This document shows positions 17,375 through 25,829 of a stretch of 64,000 nucleotides of DNA, piece by piece (positions within the stretch are counted from its first letter, which is position 1; each line of letters begins with the position of its first letter). The notes under the pieces are model-generated. The model did not search any database. It saw only the letters and a list, made by a program, of their open reading frames with translations, and was not told the DNA's origin. Origin of the DNA: Fusibacter bizertensis (GTDB taxonomy: Bacteria; Bacillota; Clostridia; Peptostreptococcales; Acidaminobacteraceae); NCBI RefSeq assembly GCF_029914245.1, contig NZ_JARYZI010000011.1, forward strand, positions 62,001 to 126,000, written 5' to 3'. A program made the translations under genes and the position numbers.

Positions 17375-18481
17375 TCAATCATCATTGGATTCATTTTCAT
17401 GATCTTTTTCACTTTCAGTTTCGTGATGATCCCCATCATCGCTATGATGTGATTCTTCGACAGTTGTATTTTCTTGATGCGTTGTTATTGTAGTAGTGTC
17501 TACTTTATCTTTGTCATGCTCTGTTTCACTATAATCTTCTGAACCTTCATGATCATCAGAATCTTTACTTTGATCATCGTTTTGAACATCTTTTTTTTCA
17601 ACTTCATGTTTATCTTCTTCATGTTTATCTTCTTCATTTATTTTATCTATTTCACTGCTATTATCGTCTTCATGTTCTAATTCTTTTCCATCCTCAGAAT
17701 CAAGGTGTTCTTTTGTTTCTTCTTCATTTTTTTGGTGCTGATCCTTTTCAATATATTCAAAAATATCTCTAATTTTCATATTTTTCATATCATTTTCATC
17801 AATATTTGGATTTTCATTAGATAATAAATTTCTACCCAAACTAATGTCATGGTTTTTCTCATTTGTGTAGCTATTTTGATCACCAATTTTTACTTCAGCA
17901 CCTAATTGTTCTGTGTAGATCACCAAATGATTCTCGATATCACTTATAAGACCTTCAATTTGTGCTTTTATTGGTGCAACCGCAATTAAGACACTATGCT
18001 GGTCAATGGTATAACCTAATAACATCGCTTGATTTAAAATTGCGTCAATCGCTTTTTCATATGAGAAGCCTTTAAGTTGTAAGTTTGATAATAGTTCAAT
18101 TGCTTCAGTGTTAAAACCTTTCGCATGAATTACTTCACCTGATTTATTGAGTTCAAGTTCAATACTTGGATTGATATCTAAACTAATTACAGCATAAGTT
18201 ATATTAGACATTGTAAAATTAATAAAAAATACGATTAGTAAAATAGCAGCAATTGCGCTAAGAGGTTTGATAAAATCAATAATTTTTATAGCTTTATTTT
18301 CATTTGAATCAACAGTATCTCTAATTATATCCTCATCTAAAACATATATTTTATCTCCTATATGGTGATTCGCTAGGTTTTTGATTCGCAGATGTTCCCC
18401 TTGGTCGGTTAGCACATGTAAATACTGATCATGGCATTCTAATATAATACATCTATATAAATGGTCATTTATATTATTCAT
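17375..18481 (-). CDS. rsgI: RsgI-type transmembrane anti-sigma factor with Asp/Glu/His-rich tail
   Basis: I use the ATG at 18479-18481 (GAGAG site, 5 bp after sigI); an ATG 24 bases upstream would overlap sigI. The 368-residue protein has a cytoplasmic RsgI N-terminal beta domain (about 8-50) that binds SigI, one membrane helix (about 74-91), and an outside domain with the family motif LDINPSIELELN (101-112). Asn104-Pro105 is the position reported to autocleave in Acetivibrio thermocellus RsgI. After residue 215 the tail is low-complexity and rich in Asp, Glu, His and Lys, ending DHHETESEKDHENESNDD. Many RsgI carry a carbohydrate-binding module here; this one carries a charged tail instead, pointing to a cation or surface-charge signal. 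Confidence 0.88.
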   Translation of the reverse strand: MNNINDHLYRCIILECHDQYLHVLTDQGEHLRIKNLANHHIGDKIYVLDEDIIRDTVDSNENKAIKIIDFIKPLSAIAAILLIVFFINFTMSNITYAVISLDINPSIELELNKSGEVIHAKGFNTEAIELLSNLQLKGFSYEKAIDAILNQAMLLGYTIDQHSVLIAVAPIKAQIEGLISDIENHLVIYTEQLGAEVKIGDQNSYTNEKNHDISLGRNLLSNENPNIDENDMKNMKIRDIFEYIEKDQHQKNEEETKEHLDSEDGKELEHEDDNSSEIDKINEEDKHEEDKHEVEKKDVQNDDQSKDSDDHEGSEDYSETEHDKDKVDTTTITTHQENTTVEESHHSDDGDHHETESEKDHENESNDD

Positions 18482-18486
18482 ATGAA

Positions 18487-19179
18487 TCAATCTCTCAGAA
18501 TCCATCTTCTAATCGCCCCTAACTCTTTCACAAAAATGATTACAACTGAAATGATAAATACTCTACTTCCTTCAAGTACTTTGACACTAAAATGTAAGTT
18601 ACGATGTATCATTTGTATTGGTAATCTGAATTTTTCAAACATTAAATTTACAATTGATTGATTTTGACTTACTGACTTTGAAATCTCTATTGCTTTATAT
18701 CGTGTGTCTTTATGTTTTGGCTTTTTCTCAAGTAAATCGTGGAAAGTTATATTAAATTTAATCAATTCTTTTTTCCACTGTTCAATCTCTTCTTCAAGAT
18801 TACTATGTTCATGATGATCATTTACCAATTTTTCTGATTTTATCTGATCTATATCTTCTATTGTGATGGACATATCTCTATCATTATTTCTCTCAAAATA
18901 GCGCTTTAATCTACTGGCAATCACTAATTTTGCGTATGACAAAAAAGGGCCTCTCTCAGCATCATATCGGTCGATGGCTTCATTAAAAGCCATCAAACCA
19001 ATACTAAGCTCATCTGAATCGCCAATTCTAACATATTTTCCAGTGATCTCCCGAATACTTTTAACGATAAATGGGATATACTTTTGAATCAAGTTATTCC
19101 TAGCTACTTCAGACTTTCTGGCATCAAATACTTCAACAATTAACTCTTCAGTTGTTGTAAGTTTTGAATCTTTTGTCAT
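18487..19179 (-). CDS. sigI: RNA polymerase sigma factor SigI
   Basis: The 230-residue protein matches the SigI branch of sigma-70 factors. Region 2 contains KYIPFIVKSI, GDSDELSIGLMAFNEAIDRYD and GPFLSYAKLVIASRLKRYF (about 28-95). The C-terminal SigI-specific domain (about 130-225) replaces a normal region 4 and ends FVKELGAIRRWILRD. It is followed immediately by rsgI, the standard partner. It should direct transcription of a small regulon when RsgI is cleaved. GGATGG precedes the ATG. The gene begins 34 bp after a secreted-protein gene on the same strand, so all three are probably co-transcribed. Confidence 0.9.
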   Translation of the reverse strand: MTKDSKLTTTEELIVEVFDARKSEVARNNLIQKYIPFIVKSIREITGKYVRIGDSDELSIGLMAFNEAIDRYDAERGPFLSYAKLVIASRLKRYFERNNDRDMSITIEDIDQIKSEKLVNDHHEHSNLEEEIEQWKKELIKFNITFHDLLEKKPKHKDTRYKAIEISKSVSQNQSIVNLMFEKFRLPIQMIHRNLHFSVKVLEGSRVFIISVVIIFVKELGAIRRWILRD

Positions 19180-19213
19180 GTTGTGCCATCCTATTTATGT
19201 GTAAAACTTCTAC

Positions 19214-20170
19214 TTAATCGTCATGTTCTTCATCATGTTCTTCTGATGACTTATGCTTTTCTGATTCATGGTCGTCATCATCTTTATCGTCATGATGATC
19301 TTCATCTTCATCATCGTCGTCATCATCGTCATCATCTGAATGTTTGTTATTATTTATTGTCATTATTGCATTTTCATCAAAGACAGTTTTATTAGCTGGT
19401 TTGTATGTGAATTCCTCACTTACGTTGCCTACAGCAGACATGATTTTTTCATTTTGAGTAATAAACTGATATTGATCGTCTGTTGAAGGTTTTATCCCTA
19501 TAAAATCTTCAAGTGCAGCTTTATTTAATGCATTTAAGTAATTAACTCCCATATCCACAACTTGTTTTGTTTGTGTATCAGTTAGTCCCATTACTAATAC
19601 TGGTGAAGATTTAAATGCTGAGGCAATATAGTTTTTAACCAAATCAACTTGTTTATCAGTGATTATATCTGAACCAAAACCAATAATCAATGGTGCCACT
19701 TTAACAGTTTGCGCCTGATCTGAAATTAAAGTCGACTTCAAGCTCGTAATTACTTCTGAAAAAGTCTTTCCTTTTAAATTATCAAAATTTAAACTAGGTT
19801 GATTTACTTGTTTGATATCTATTAGTATCAATTGATAATCAAAAACAAGTTTGTAATCATTTACTGCGTCTATCACAAGAGTAAATGTTGCTTTTGGATC
19901 TACTCCAACTATTGTAGGTGTAGTTACTGGTGCTGGTGCTGGTGTTGGTGTTGGTGCTGGCGCTGGTGCTGGTGCTGGCGCTGGTGTTGGTGCTGGTGCT
20001 GGCGCTGGTGTTGGTGCTGGCGCTGGAGCTGGTGCTGGTGCTGGTGTTGTTGCCGAGGTAACTGCATCAACGGTTGCTGCATAAGTAGATGTGTACCCAC
20101 CTAGATTCGATACCAATAGCAGTAACACTAGTCCTAACATTGATGTTTTTTTAGCTAAACTATTTTTCAT
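19214..20170 (-). CDS. Secreted Pro/Ala-rich protein with RsgI-ectodomain-like centre and Asp/His-rich tail
   Basis: The 318-residue precursor has a clear Sec signal peptide (basic start, VLLLLVSNLGG, cleavage near TYAA, about 1-32). A Pro-Ala/Thr-Pro linker follows (about 42-82). The globular part (about 92-255) contains NLKGKTFSEVITSLKSTL and VKVAPLIIGFG, which I align by eye with LQLKGFSYEKAIDAIL and VLIAVAPIKAQI of the adjacent RsgI ectodomain. The DINPS cleavage motif is absent. The last ~42 residues are almost only Asp, His, Glu, Lys and Ser, including nine Asp in a row, echoing the RsgI tail. No membrane anchor or sorting motif was seen. GAGGAGG precedes the ATG. It may act as a soluble partner or decoy of RsgI; that role is inference. 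Confidence 0.75.
   Translation of the reverse strand: MKNSLAKKTSMLGLVLLLLVSNLGGYTSTYAATVDAVTSATTPAPAPAPAPAPTPAPAPAPTPAPAPAPAPAPTPTPAPAPVTTPTIVGVDPKATFTLVIDAVNDYKLVFDYQLILIDIKQVNQPSLNFDNLKGKTFSEVITSLKSTLISDQAQTVKVAPLIIGFGSDIITDKQVDLVKNYIASAFKSSPVLVMGLTDTQTKQVVDMGVNYLNALNKAALEDFIGIKPSTDDQYQFITQNEKIMSAVGNVSEEFTYKPANKTVFDENAIMTINNNKHSDDDDDDDDDEDEDHHDDKDDDDHESEKHKSSEEHDEEHDD
19925..20047 (-). repeat. Short tandem repeat coding the Pro-Ala/Thr-Pro linker
   Basis: GGTGCT/GGCGCT/GGTGTT hexamers in tandem encode (AP)n with scattered TP. Such repeats are prone to length change by slippage, so linker length may vary among strains. The antisense frame rich in Trp and Cys is an artefact of this repeat. 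Confidence 0.9.
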
Positions 20171-20267
20171 TTTATAGCCTCCTCATTTTTTGTTTTTCGT
20201 TATAGAATACACCTAAGCTTTTGACTTTAGGTAGGAAAACTAAAAAAATGAAAATATTTATTTGACA

Positions 20268-22277
20268 CTATCGCTTTAATTTAAGGAGCTTTGCATTTAT
20301 CGCTACTATAACAGTACTTAATGACATAAATACCGCACCTACAGCTGGTGAGATTACGATGCCTACATTATAGAGTACACCTGCGGCTAGTGGAATGGCA
20401 ATTACATTGTAACCAGTTGCCCAGGCTAGGTTCTGAATCATCTTTTTATACGTTGCACGACCAAAATCTATGAGTACTACAACGTCCTCAGGGTCTGAAT
20501 TCACGAGTATAATATCTGCAGTTTCGGCAGCAATATCTGAACCAGAGCCAATTGCAATCCCTACGTCTGCTTGAGCTAATGCAGGGGCATCATTTACACC
20601 ATCACCTGTCATTGCTACAAAGTTTCCTTTAGCCTGTAATTCTTTAATCTTATCTTGTTTTTGATCGGGCAAAACTTCAGCAAAATAGCCATCTAGTTCC
20701 AGTTCTGCAGATACTTGTTTTGCAGTTTCTTCATTATCTCCTGTGAGCATCCAAGTTTTAATGCCTTCTTTTTTAAGCCTTTTTATAGCACGATAGGATT
20801 CTTCTCTAATTTTATCAGAGAGCCCTATTGCAGCGATTAACTTGTCCTCTAAGAGCAAGAAGACATCAGTTGATACACCATGTACTGGTAAATCCGTAGG
20901 CACTTCAATGTTTTTTTCTTTCAAAAATCCTGGGCTTACAACCATAACCTTTTGCTCTTTAATTATACCTTCGACGCCTTTTCCTTTAATGGCTTTAAAA
21001 TCACTTGTAGTGATAGTTTCCAAGTTCATTTCTTTTAATTTTTCTATTATACCTGTTGCTATTGGATGTTCAGAATTATTTTCAAGTGAAGCTGCAAGTT
21101 GAATGACTTGTTCTTTGTTATAGTGATCATCAAACAACTCTATAAAATTTACTTTAAATTCTCCATGTGTAAGTGTTCCAGTTTTATCAAATACCACTGT
21201 ATCGATTTTTCTTGCGTTCTCAAATTGCGTTCTGTTCCTAATAAGTAAACCATTTTTAGCAGCTTGTGCTGTGGAAGTAGCTACAACGAGTGGCATTGCA
21301 AGTCCTAACGCATGAGGACATGTAATCACCATAACAGTTGCCATTCTCGCAATTGCATAGGTGAAATCTCCTGTAATTAGATACCAGACAACAAGCGTAG
21401 AAAAACCTACAGCAAGTGCAATAATTGTTAGCCAAAAAGCCGCTTTATCAGCCAAATTTTGAGTTTTTGATTTTGATGACTGTGCTTTTTCAACCATCTC
21501 TATAACTTTTGATAAATAAGAATCTTTTCCTATATTTTTAACCTTTACTTCAAGTGAGCCGTCCCCATTTAGAGACCCTCCAATGAGTTTATCTCCTTTG
21601 TCCTTTTCAACAGGCTTTGATTCTCCTGTTAGCATAGACTCGTTTATATAACTAGTTCCTTTTATAATCACGCCATCTGCAGGGATTTTCTCTCCTGGTT
21701 TAATCAATATTTTATCATCAGACTTAAGTTTGCTTAGATCAACCTCTACTACATCTTCACCTTTAAACAAATGCGCAGTGTTGGGCAATAATTTAGCTAA
21801 CTTATCCATAGCTTTTGATGCACTTAAAACAGATTTCATCTCTATCCAATGTCCTAAAAGCATGATATCTATAAGTGTTGCAAGTTCCCAGAAAAAATCA
21901 CTTCCCTTAAAGCCAAAAGTCGTTGCTGAACTATAAATATATGCAACTGAAATAGCCATAGCAATAAGTGTCATCATACCTGGATTTTTTTTACTTAATT
22001 CATCTTTTAATCCTTTTAAAAAAGGCCATCCTCCATAAAAATATATAAAAGTAGCTAGTGCGAATAACAAATATTGACTTCCCATAAATTTAATCTCAAT
22101 ATTGGTCCACGATTGAATCATCGGTGACAAAATGAGTATAGGAACAGTAACAACTAGTGATATGAAAAATCTTCTCTTAAAATCTTCAATCATCATCTTG
22201 TGGTGATCATGATGATTTTGATGTTGACTTTGACCCTGTTTTTCTGAATGCATATTGTGAGCTTCATTTTTATTCAT
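20268..22277 (-). CDS. copB: Copper-translocating P-type ATPase, CPH (CopB) type
   Basis: The 669-residue P1B-ATPase has a His-rich N-terminus (HQNHHDHH, about 19-26) in place of CxxC metal-binding domains. It shows the actuator motif TGES (217-220), the membrane metal site CPH (320-322), phosphorylation site DKTGT (364-368), an SEHPIA nucleotide-domain motif and GDGVND. CPH plus a His-rich start is typical of CopB/IB-3 pumps that export Cu(II) or Cu(I)/Ag. AAAGGAG precedes the ATG. No copper-responsive regulator is adjacent. The downstream neighbour is the secreted protein with a metal-binding-looking tail, 97 bp away without a convincing terminator between them. Confidence 0.93.
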   Translation of the reverse strand: MNKNEAHNMHSEKQGQSQHQNHHDHHKMMIEDFKRRFFISLVVTVPILILSPMIQSWTNIEIKFMGSQYLLFALATFIYFYGGWPFLKGLKDELSKKNPGMMTLIAMAISVAYIYSSATTFGFKGSDFFWELATLIDIMLLGHWIEMKSVLSASKAMDKLAKLLPNTAHLFKGEDVVEVDLSKLKSDDKILIKPGEKIPADGVIIKGTSYINESMLTGESKPVEKDKGDKLIGGSLNGDGSLEVKVKNIGKDSYLSKVIEMVEKAQSSKSKTQNLADKAAFWLTIIALAVGFSTLVVWYLITGDFTYAIARMATVMVITCPHALGLAMPLVVATSTAQAAKNGLLIRNRTQFENARKIDTVVFDKTGTLTHGEFKVNFIELFDDHYNKEQVIQLAASLENNSEHPIATGIIEKLKEMNLETITTSDFKAIKGKGVEGIIKEQKVMVVSPGFLKEKNIEVPTDLPVHGVSTDVFLLLEDKLIAAIGLSDKIREESYRAIKRLKKEGIKTWMLTGDNEETAKQVSAELELDGYFAEVLPDQKQDKIKELQAKGNFVAMTGDGVNDAPALAQADVGIAIGSGSDIAAETADIILVNSDPEDVVVLIDFGRATYKKMIQNLAWATGYNVIAIPLAAGVLYNVGIVISPAVGAVFMSLSTVIVAINAKLLKLKR

Positions 22278-22543
22278 AAAAAAGACTCCTTTCTAAATTT
22301 TAAAAATAGAAAAGAGCCGATAGATGACTAATAAAATATTAATTTTCAATTGAATGTATTTAAATTCAGTTTGGAAAACTATCAAAATCCTCTCTCTATT
22401 TTTTACAATACTTTTTTTATTTTGCTAATTTAAGTTAATTTCATTTAATATTAACTTTTATGCCTTTATTTAATTATAACACATTCTGTACATTTTCTTA
22501 AATTGTCGAAGTTAAAGCTAACGAAGTAATAAGTTCTACTTTT

Positions 22544-23140
22544 TTAAGGAAACAATTTATTTATAAATAATGTCCATATCTGATTTAATGCGTGTGCGTC
22601 TAGTCGTTCTGCCTTATCTAAAATCCCATGATCCAGCAATAGAAGAAGTTCTATATATGCTTCAATTTCGTTTTGATTGATTATTTCTAAGTTCATTGCT
22701 TGTGACATTAAACTTGCATAATAATTATAGATACTTTCTTCAAGCCTTTTGGTTAATCTTTCTATCTTTTTATTCCTCATACCTAGTAAAAGATATTGTT
22801 TTAAAATGGAGGTAAAAGCTGGCTTTTCTTTTATATACTGAATATCTGAAAGACCTTTATCTATAATTACTTTTACTAATGCATCTTTGTTTTCAACCTG
22901 ACCATGAACTACATATTCACTGACCATTTCTTCCACTATAAACCCATATAAGGTTTCGAAAAGTGCTTCCTTAGATTCAAAATGATAGTATAGAGCAGGT
23001 TTGCTAATGCCAATGTTTTTTGCAATCATTGATAATGAAGTTTGCTCATATCCCAATGTAGCAAAGCAATCATAAGCTGTTTCTAGTATTTTCTCATAAG
23101 TTGTTTTTGCACTCTTGTTTTGATTCAATTTGTCACTCAT
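22544..23140 (-). CDS. TetR/AcrR family transcriptional regulator
   Basis: The 198-residue protein has a TetR helix-turn-helix (about 30-58) with TSLSMIAKNIGISKPALYYHF. Its start overlaps the stop of the upstream membrane-protein gene by four bases (ATGA), so the pair is one operon. The palindrome at 24215-24236, at the head of that operon, is its probable autoregulatory operator. Ligand unknown. Confidence 0.9.
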   Translation of the reverse strand: MSDKLNQNKSAKTTYEKILETAYDCFATLGYEQTSLSMIAKNIGISKPALYYHFESKEALFETLYGFIVEEMVSEYVVHGQVENKDALVKVIIDKGLSDIQYIKEKPAFTSILKQYLLLGMRNKKIERLTKRLEESIYNYYASLMSQAMNLEIINQNEIEAYIELLLLLDHGILDKAERLDAHALNQIWTLFINKLFP

Positions 23141-24204
23141 TTTGTCACCTTTCTCATTAAATACTCGACCGGTCCTCTTTTGAATTTACTTAGCCATATA
23201 TGTGATGATAATAACATAAATAAAAAAACAATAAAAGAAATTGCAATTACAAAGACTTCATCATGATAAGCAAGCTGATCAACAAAGATCATAACGATTA
23301 GCACAAGAACATGAATCAAATAATGTGTTAAAGCCATTTGTCCACCATTTACAACGACTTCAAATGTCTTATCCTTACTTTTTCTATGGCTTAAAATAAC
23401 GCACATCCCAATAAAAAATATTGCCCACGCAGTAGCTGAAATTATATATAGTGCTGTAGGATTCATGGGTTTTGTATCAAACAAATAAATCGCAAGCTCA
23501 GTATAGCCAAAGTTATTTTGTAACCCTATGGATATCATTTCAATAAAAATGGCGATTCCCAGAGCACCTATTGTAAGTTCTTTTACTTTTTTTTCATCTT
23601 TGAAGTCTAGTCGTGACAAAGCCAATCCAAACAGTATAAATGCAAACCACGGAAAAAATGGATGATAACCATTAAAAAACGTATTACGTATAAAACCACT
23701 TAAAGTAAATAAACCTTCATAGTTGTTAAATGCTAAATCCCATCCCTGTGAATAATCAAATGTAAGCTGCATGATGGTACCAATCACAATTGTGAGAAAG
23801 CCAAAAGTTACTATTGTTTTTGTTTTAAGATAGATAAAGAGAACTAGAACTGCTATATAAACACCGTAGAAATGTAAAATATCAGCGGTCCAGCCAAATA
23901 CACTATATAAAATAATTCCTAAAACGAATAAAAATATCGCCCTTTTTAATAAAGTTATTTTCATTTTTTTTCGTTCAATCCTATCTTGACTTACATAGCT
24001 TTTTTTTGTCATTAAGCCAATTCCAACACCTGCTAATATCACGAAAACAGCTGCTGCTCTTCCCTCAAATAAACTAATAAACTGGTTTAATATATTGTAT
24101 TTAACAATACTTTGATTAAACACTATTTTATAATTTACTAACATCATTCCCAAAATAGCAAATGCCCTAGCAAAATCAAATCCTATAATACGATTATTTT
24201 TCAT
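23137..24204 (-). CDS. Polytopic membrane protein, DUF418/HGSNAT-like acyltransferase family
   Basis: The 355-residue protein has about ten hydrophobic segments. The N-terminal RIIGFDFARAFAILGMMLVNY and the FEGRAAAVFVILAGVGIG segment in the second helix resemble DUF418 and DUF1624 (heparan-alpha-glucosaminide N-acetyltransferase-like) membrane proteins, thought to move acyl groups across the membrane. No substrate can be assigned. It is the first gene of an operon with a TetR regulator and has an operator overlapping the ribosome-site region. Confidence 0.75.
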   Translation of the reverse strand: MKNNRIIGFDFARAFAILGMMLVNYKIVFNQSIVKYNILNQFISLFEGRAAAVFVILAGVGIGLMTKKSYVSQDRIERKKMKITLLKRAIFLFVLGIILYSVFGWTADILHFYGVYIAVLVLFIYLKTKTIVTFGFLTIVIGTIMQLTFDYSQGWDLAFNNYEGLFTLSGFIRNTFFNGYHPFFPWFAFILFGLALSRLDFKDEKKVKELTIGALGIAIFIEMISIGLQNNFGYTELAIYLFDTKPMNPTALYIISATAWAIFFIGMCVILSHRKSKDKTFEVVVNGGQMALTHYLIHVLVLIVMIFVDQLAYHDEVFVIAISFIVFLFMLLSSHIWLSKFKRGPVEYLMRKVTK

Positions 24205-24214
24205 GCGTTTCTCC

Positions 24215-24236
24215 TTACTTACCGGTCGTTAAGTAA
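24215..24236. promoter_or_regulatory. TetR-type palindrome with CCGGTCG core
   Basis: TTACTTA (24215-24221) and TAAGTAA (24230-24236) flank CCGGTCGT. The ACCGGTCGKT-like core is common in TetR-family operators. It lies about 11 bp upstream of the membrane-protein start codon, so a bound repressor would block transcription of the operon that encodes the TetR protein. Confidence 0.65.
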
Positions 24237-24295
24237 ATTTTAACACATTTTATTACCTTGTCAATCATTATTAATTCTTAGAAAATTCTACACAT

Positions 24296-24319
24296 AAAAA
24301 AAACCCCATAAACAGGGGG
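24296..24319 (-). terminator. Short terminator after the MFS gene
   Basis: CCCC / GGGG stem with an 8-nt loop, then T8 on the minus strand, 14 bp after the MFS stop. The stem is short, so strength is uncertain. Confidence 0.55.
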
Positions 24320-24332
24320 AATATAATCAAAG

Positions 24333-25517
24333 TTAGTGATTGTCACAATATTTTGATGTTATCACTGAACCAAACAAACTCAGTGCTATTATCAAATAAA
24401 AAATAAAATGATAGTTACCATGAATATCGATCAATACACCTGAAGTTAAAACGCCAATTATGGCCCCAATACCATAGGCAGTAAATACAACACCATAGTT
24501 TTGACTATAATGCTCAATCCCATAATTTCTAATCGTCGTCGTTGGGGCAATTGAAAGCCAACCCCCAAGGTTTAGCCAGAAAATAGAAAAAGCTATGACA
24601 AACATAGCTGTACTTCCCTCCCCCGAAAATAGCATCAAAATAGAAGCACATATGATTAGAACATAGGAAATATACATTGCATATTTAGGCGAAGTTTTAT
24701 CTGTAATCCATCCAAATAATGGCCTGCCTACACCATTAAACAACGCAAAAAAGGTCATAAGCCATGTTGTTGTTGACCGTGGTAAACCAATTAGCTCAAC
24801 GCTTATATTACTGGTCATACCTACGAGCATTAATCCAATCATTGTGCCTATTGTAAAATTCAAGTATAAACCTATAAAACTTTTAGATCTAACCATATTT
24901 GCTGTGTTGAGGTTACTAAAACTAGCACTAAGCTTCTCAGCTTTATAGAAACTTACATCGTTAATACTTGGATTCTTAATTAAAAATGAAGTAATTGAAG
25001 TTACACATCCAAATATAATTCCAAGTAAAAAGAAAGTATGCATTATACCGTAGTTTTCTATCAACAGTCTTGCAAGTGGCGCTGTGATTAGTGGTGATAC
25101 TCCAAAACCAACTAAAACCAAGCCTACCGCTAATCCTTTCTTTTCAGGAAACCATTTAGTCACTACTGATATTGGAGCACCATATGCAATTCCTACACCT
25201 GCTCCACCCACTATGCCATAAGTGAACGTCAACATGTAAATGTTAGTTGCAAAAGATGATGCGATCCACCCCACAGATACAACCAATCCTCCAACAAATA
25301 TAAATAAACGCGGATGATAACGATCTAAAAAGCTTCCAGTAATAAACATAAAAAGTGCATAAAAAGCTAAAGCAGCCATATATGGTAATCCACTATGTGT
25401 TGTGCCAACATCATAATATTTTTCTACCGATATCCGAAATACACTCCAAGAATAAACTGTGCCAAGACAAATCATAATTATTATTCCAGAAAGTACATAA
25501 ATCCACCTAAACTTCAT
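24333..25517 (-). CDS. MFS transporter, OFA (oxalate/formate antiporter-like) family
   Basis: The 394-residue carrier has 12 hydrophobic segments. The N-terminal GTVYSWSVFRISVEKYY is characteristic of the OFA subfamily, and a glycine-rich GIVGGAGVGIAYGAPISVVTKWFPEKKGLAVG stretch (about 95-125) is the usual fourth-helix motif with the WFPEKKG loop. OFA carriers exchange small organic anions or monocarboxylates; the substrate is not determined. AGGAGGGC lies 10 bp before the ATG. Confidence 0.88.
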   Translation of the reverse strand: MKFRWIYVLSGIIIMICLGTVYSWSVFRISVEKYYDVGTTHSGLPYMAALAFYALFMFITGSFLDRYHPRLFIFVGGLVVSVGWIASSFATNIYMLTFTYGIVGGAGVGIAYGAPISVVTKWFPEKKGLAVGLVLVGFGVSPLITAPLARLLIENYGIMHTFFLLGIIFGCVTSITSFLIKNPSINDVSFYKAEKLSASFSNLNTANMVRSKSFIGLYLNFTIGTMIGLMLVGMTSNISVELIGLPRSTTTWLMTFFALFNGVGRPLFGWITDKTSPKYAMYISYVLIICASILMLFSGEGSTAMFVIAFSIFWLNLGGWLSIAPTTTIRNYGIEHYSQNYGVVFTAYGIGAIIGVLTSGVLIDIHGNYHFIFYLIIALSLFGSVITSKYCDNH

Positions 25518-25626
25518 TGACTATTTGCCCTCCTAAATGTATTATAAAATTTTATTAATTTTAACTTAATACTATAATTTTAGCAACTTTGTTTTATCGT
25601 TAAAGTGTATCTTTTAATTCGAGTAA

Positions 25627-25806
25627 AGAGTCAATTCTAAATTTAAATATAGAAAAACGACTTTTGATCATAAGAAACATTATTTATTAATTTTATTAAT
25701 AATCGCTTTTGTAATTGGGTATATTGCTAATATGCAACTGATGGTTGACAAATTTCCATGTCTGATTGGTAGCTGTAAACTATCAAAATTGATACAATCT
25801 AGTTAA
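25627..25806 (+). other. Possible small membrane ORF or gene remnant without a standard start codon
   Basis: Within the 312-bp gap 25518-25829 an open frame runs from a TAA at 25624 to a TAA at 25804. It encodes a charged stretch (KYRKTTFDHKKH), a clear hydrophobic helix (YLLILLIIAFVIGYIANMQL) and a tail with two Cys (FPCLIGSCKLSK). No ATG, GTG or TTG precedes the helix in frame and no ribosome site is seen, so a rare start or a decayed gene are both possible. The rest of the gap is AT-rich and holds the promoters of the flanking divergent genes, which I could not place. Confidence 0.35.
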
Positions 25807-25829
25807 CAAATTTAGAAAGGAAAACTATT

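Noticed and set aside
19183-19395. Plus-strand frame rich in His and Leu
   Set aside because: Antisense of the Asp/His tail of the secreted protein; composition is dictated by GAT/CAT codons on the other strand.
19925-20047. Possible CRISPR-like or tandem repeat array
   Set aside because: The repeats are contiguous hexamers without spacers and sit in frame in a secreted protein; this is a coding microsatellite.
19832-20104. Plus-strand frame rich in Trp and Cys
   Set aside because: It is the antisense reading of the Pro-Ala repeat and has no independent support.
20171-20267. A SigI-type promoter upstream of the secreted-protein gene
   Set aside because: I looked for a C-rich -35 with CGAA-like -10. 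CGAA is present but no properly spaced C-rich element; I could not support a site.
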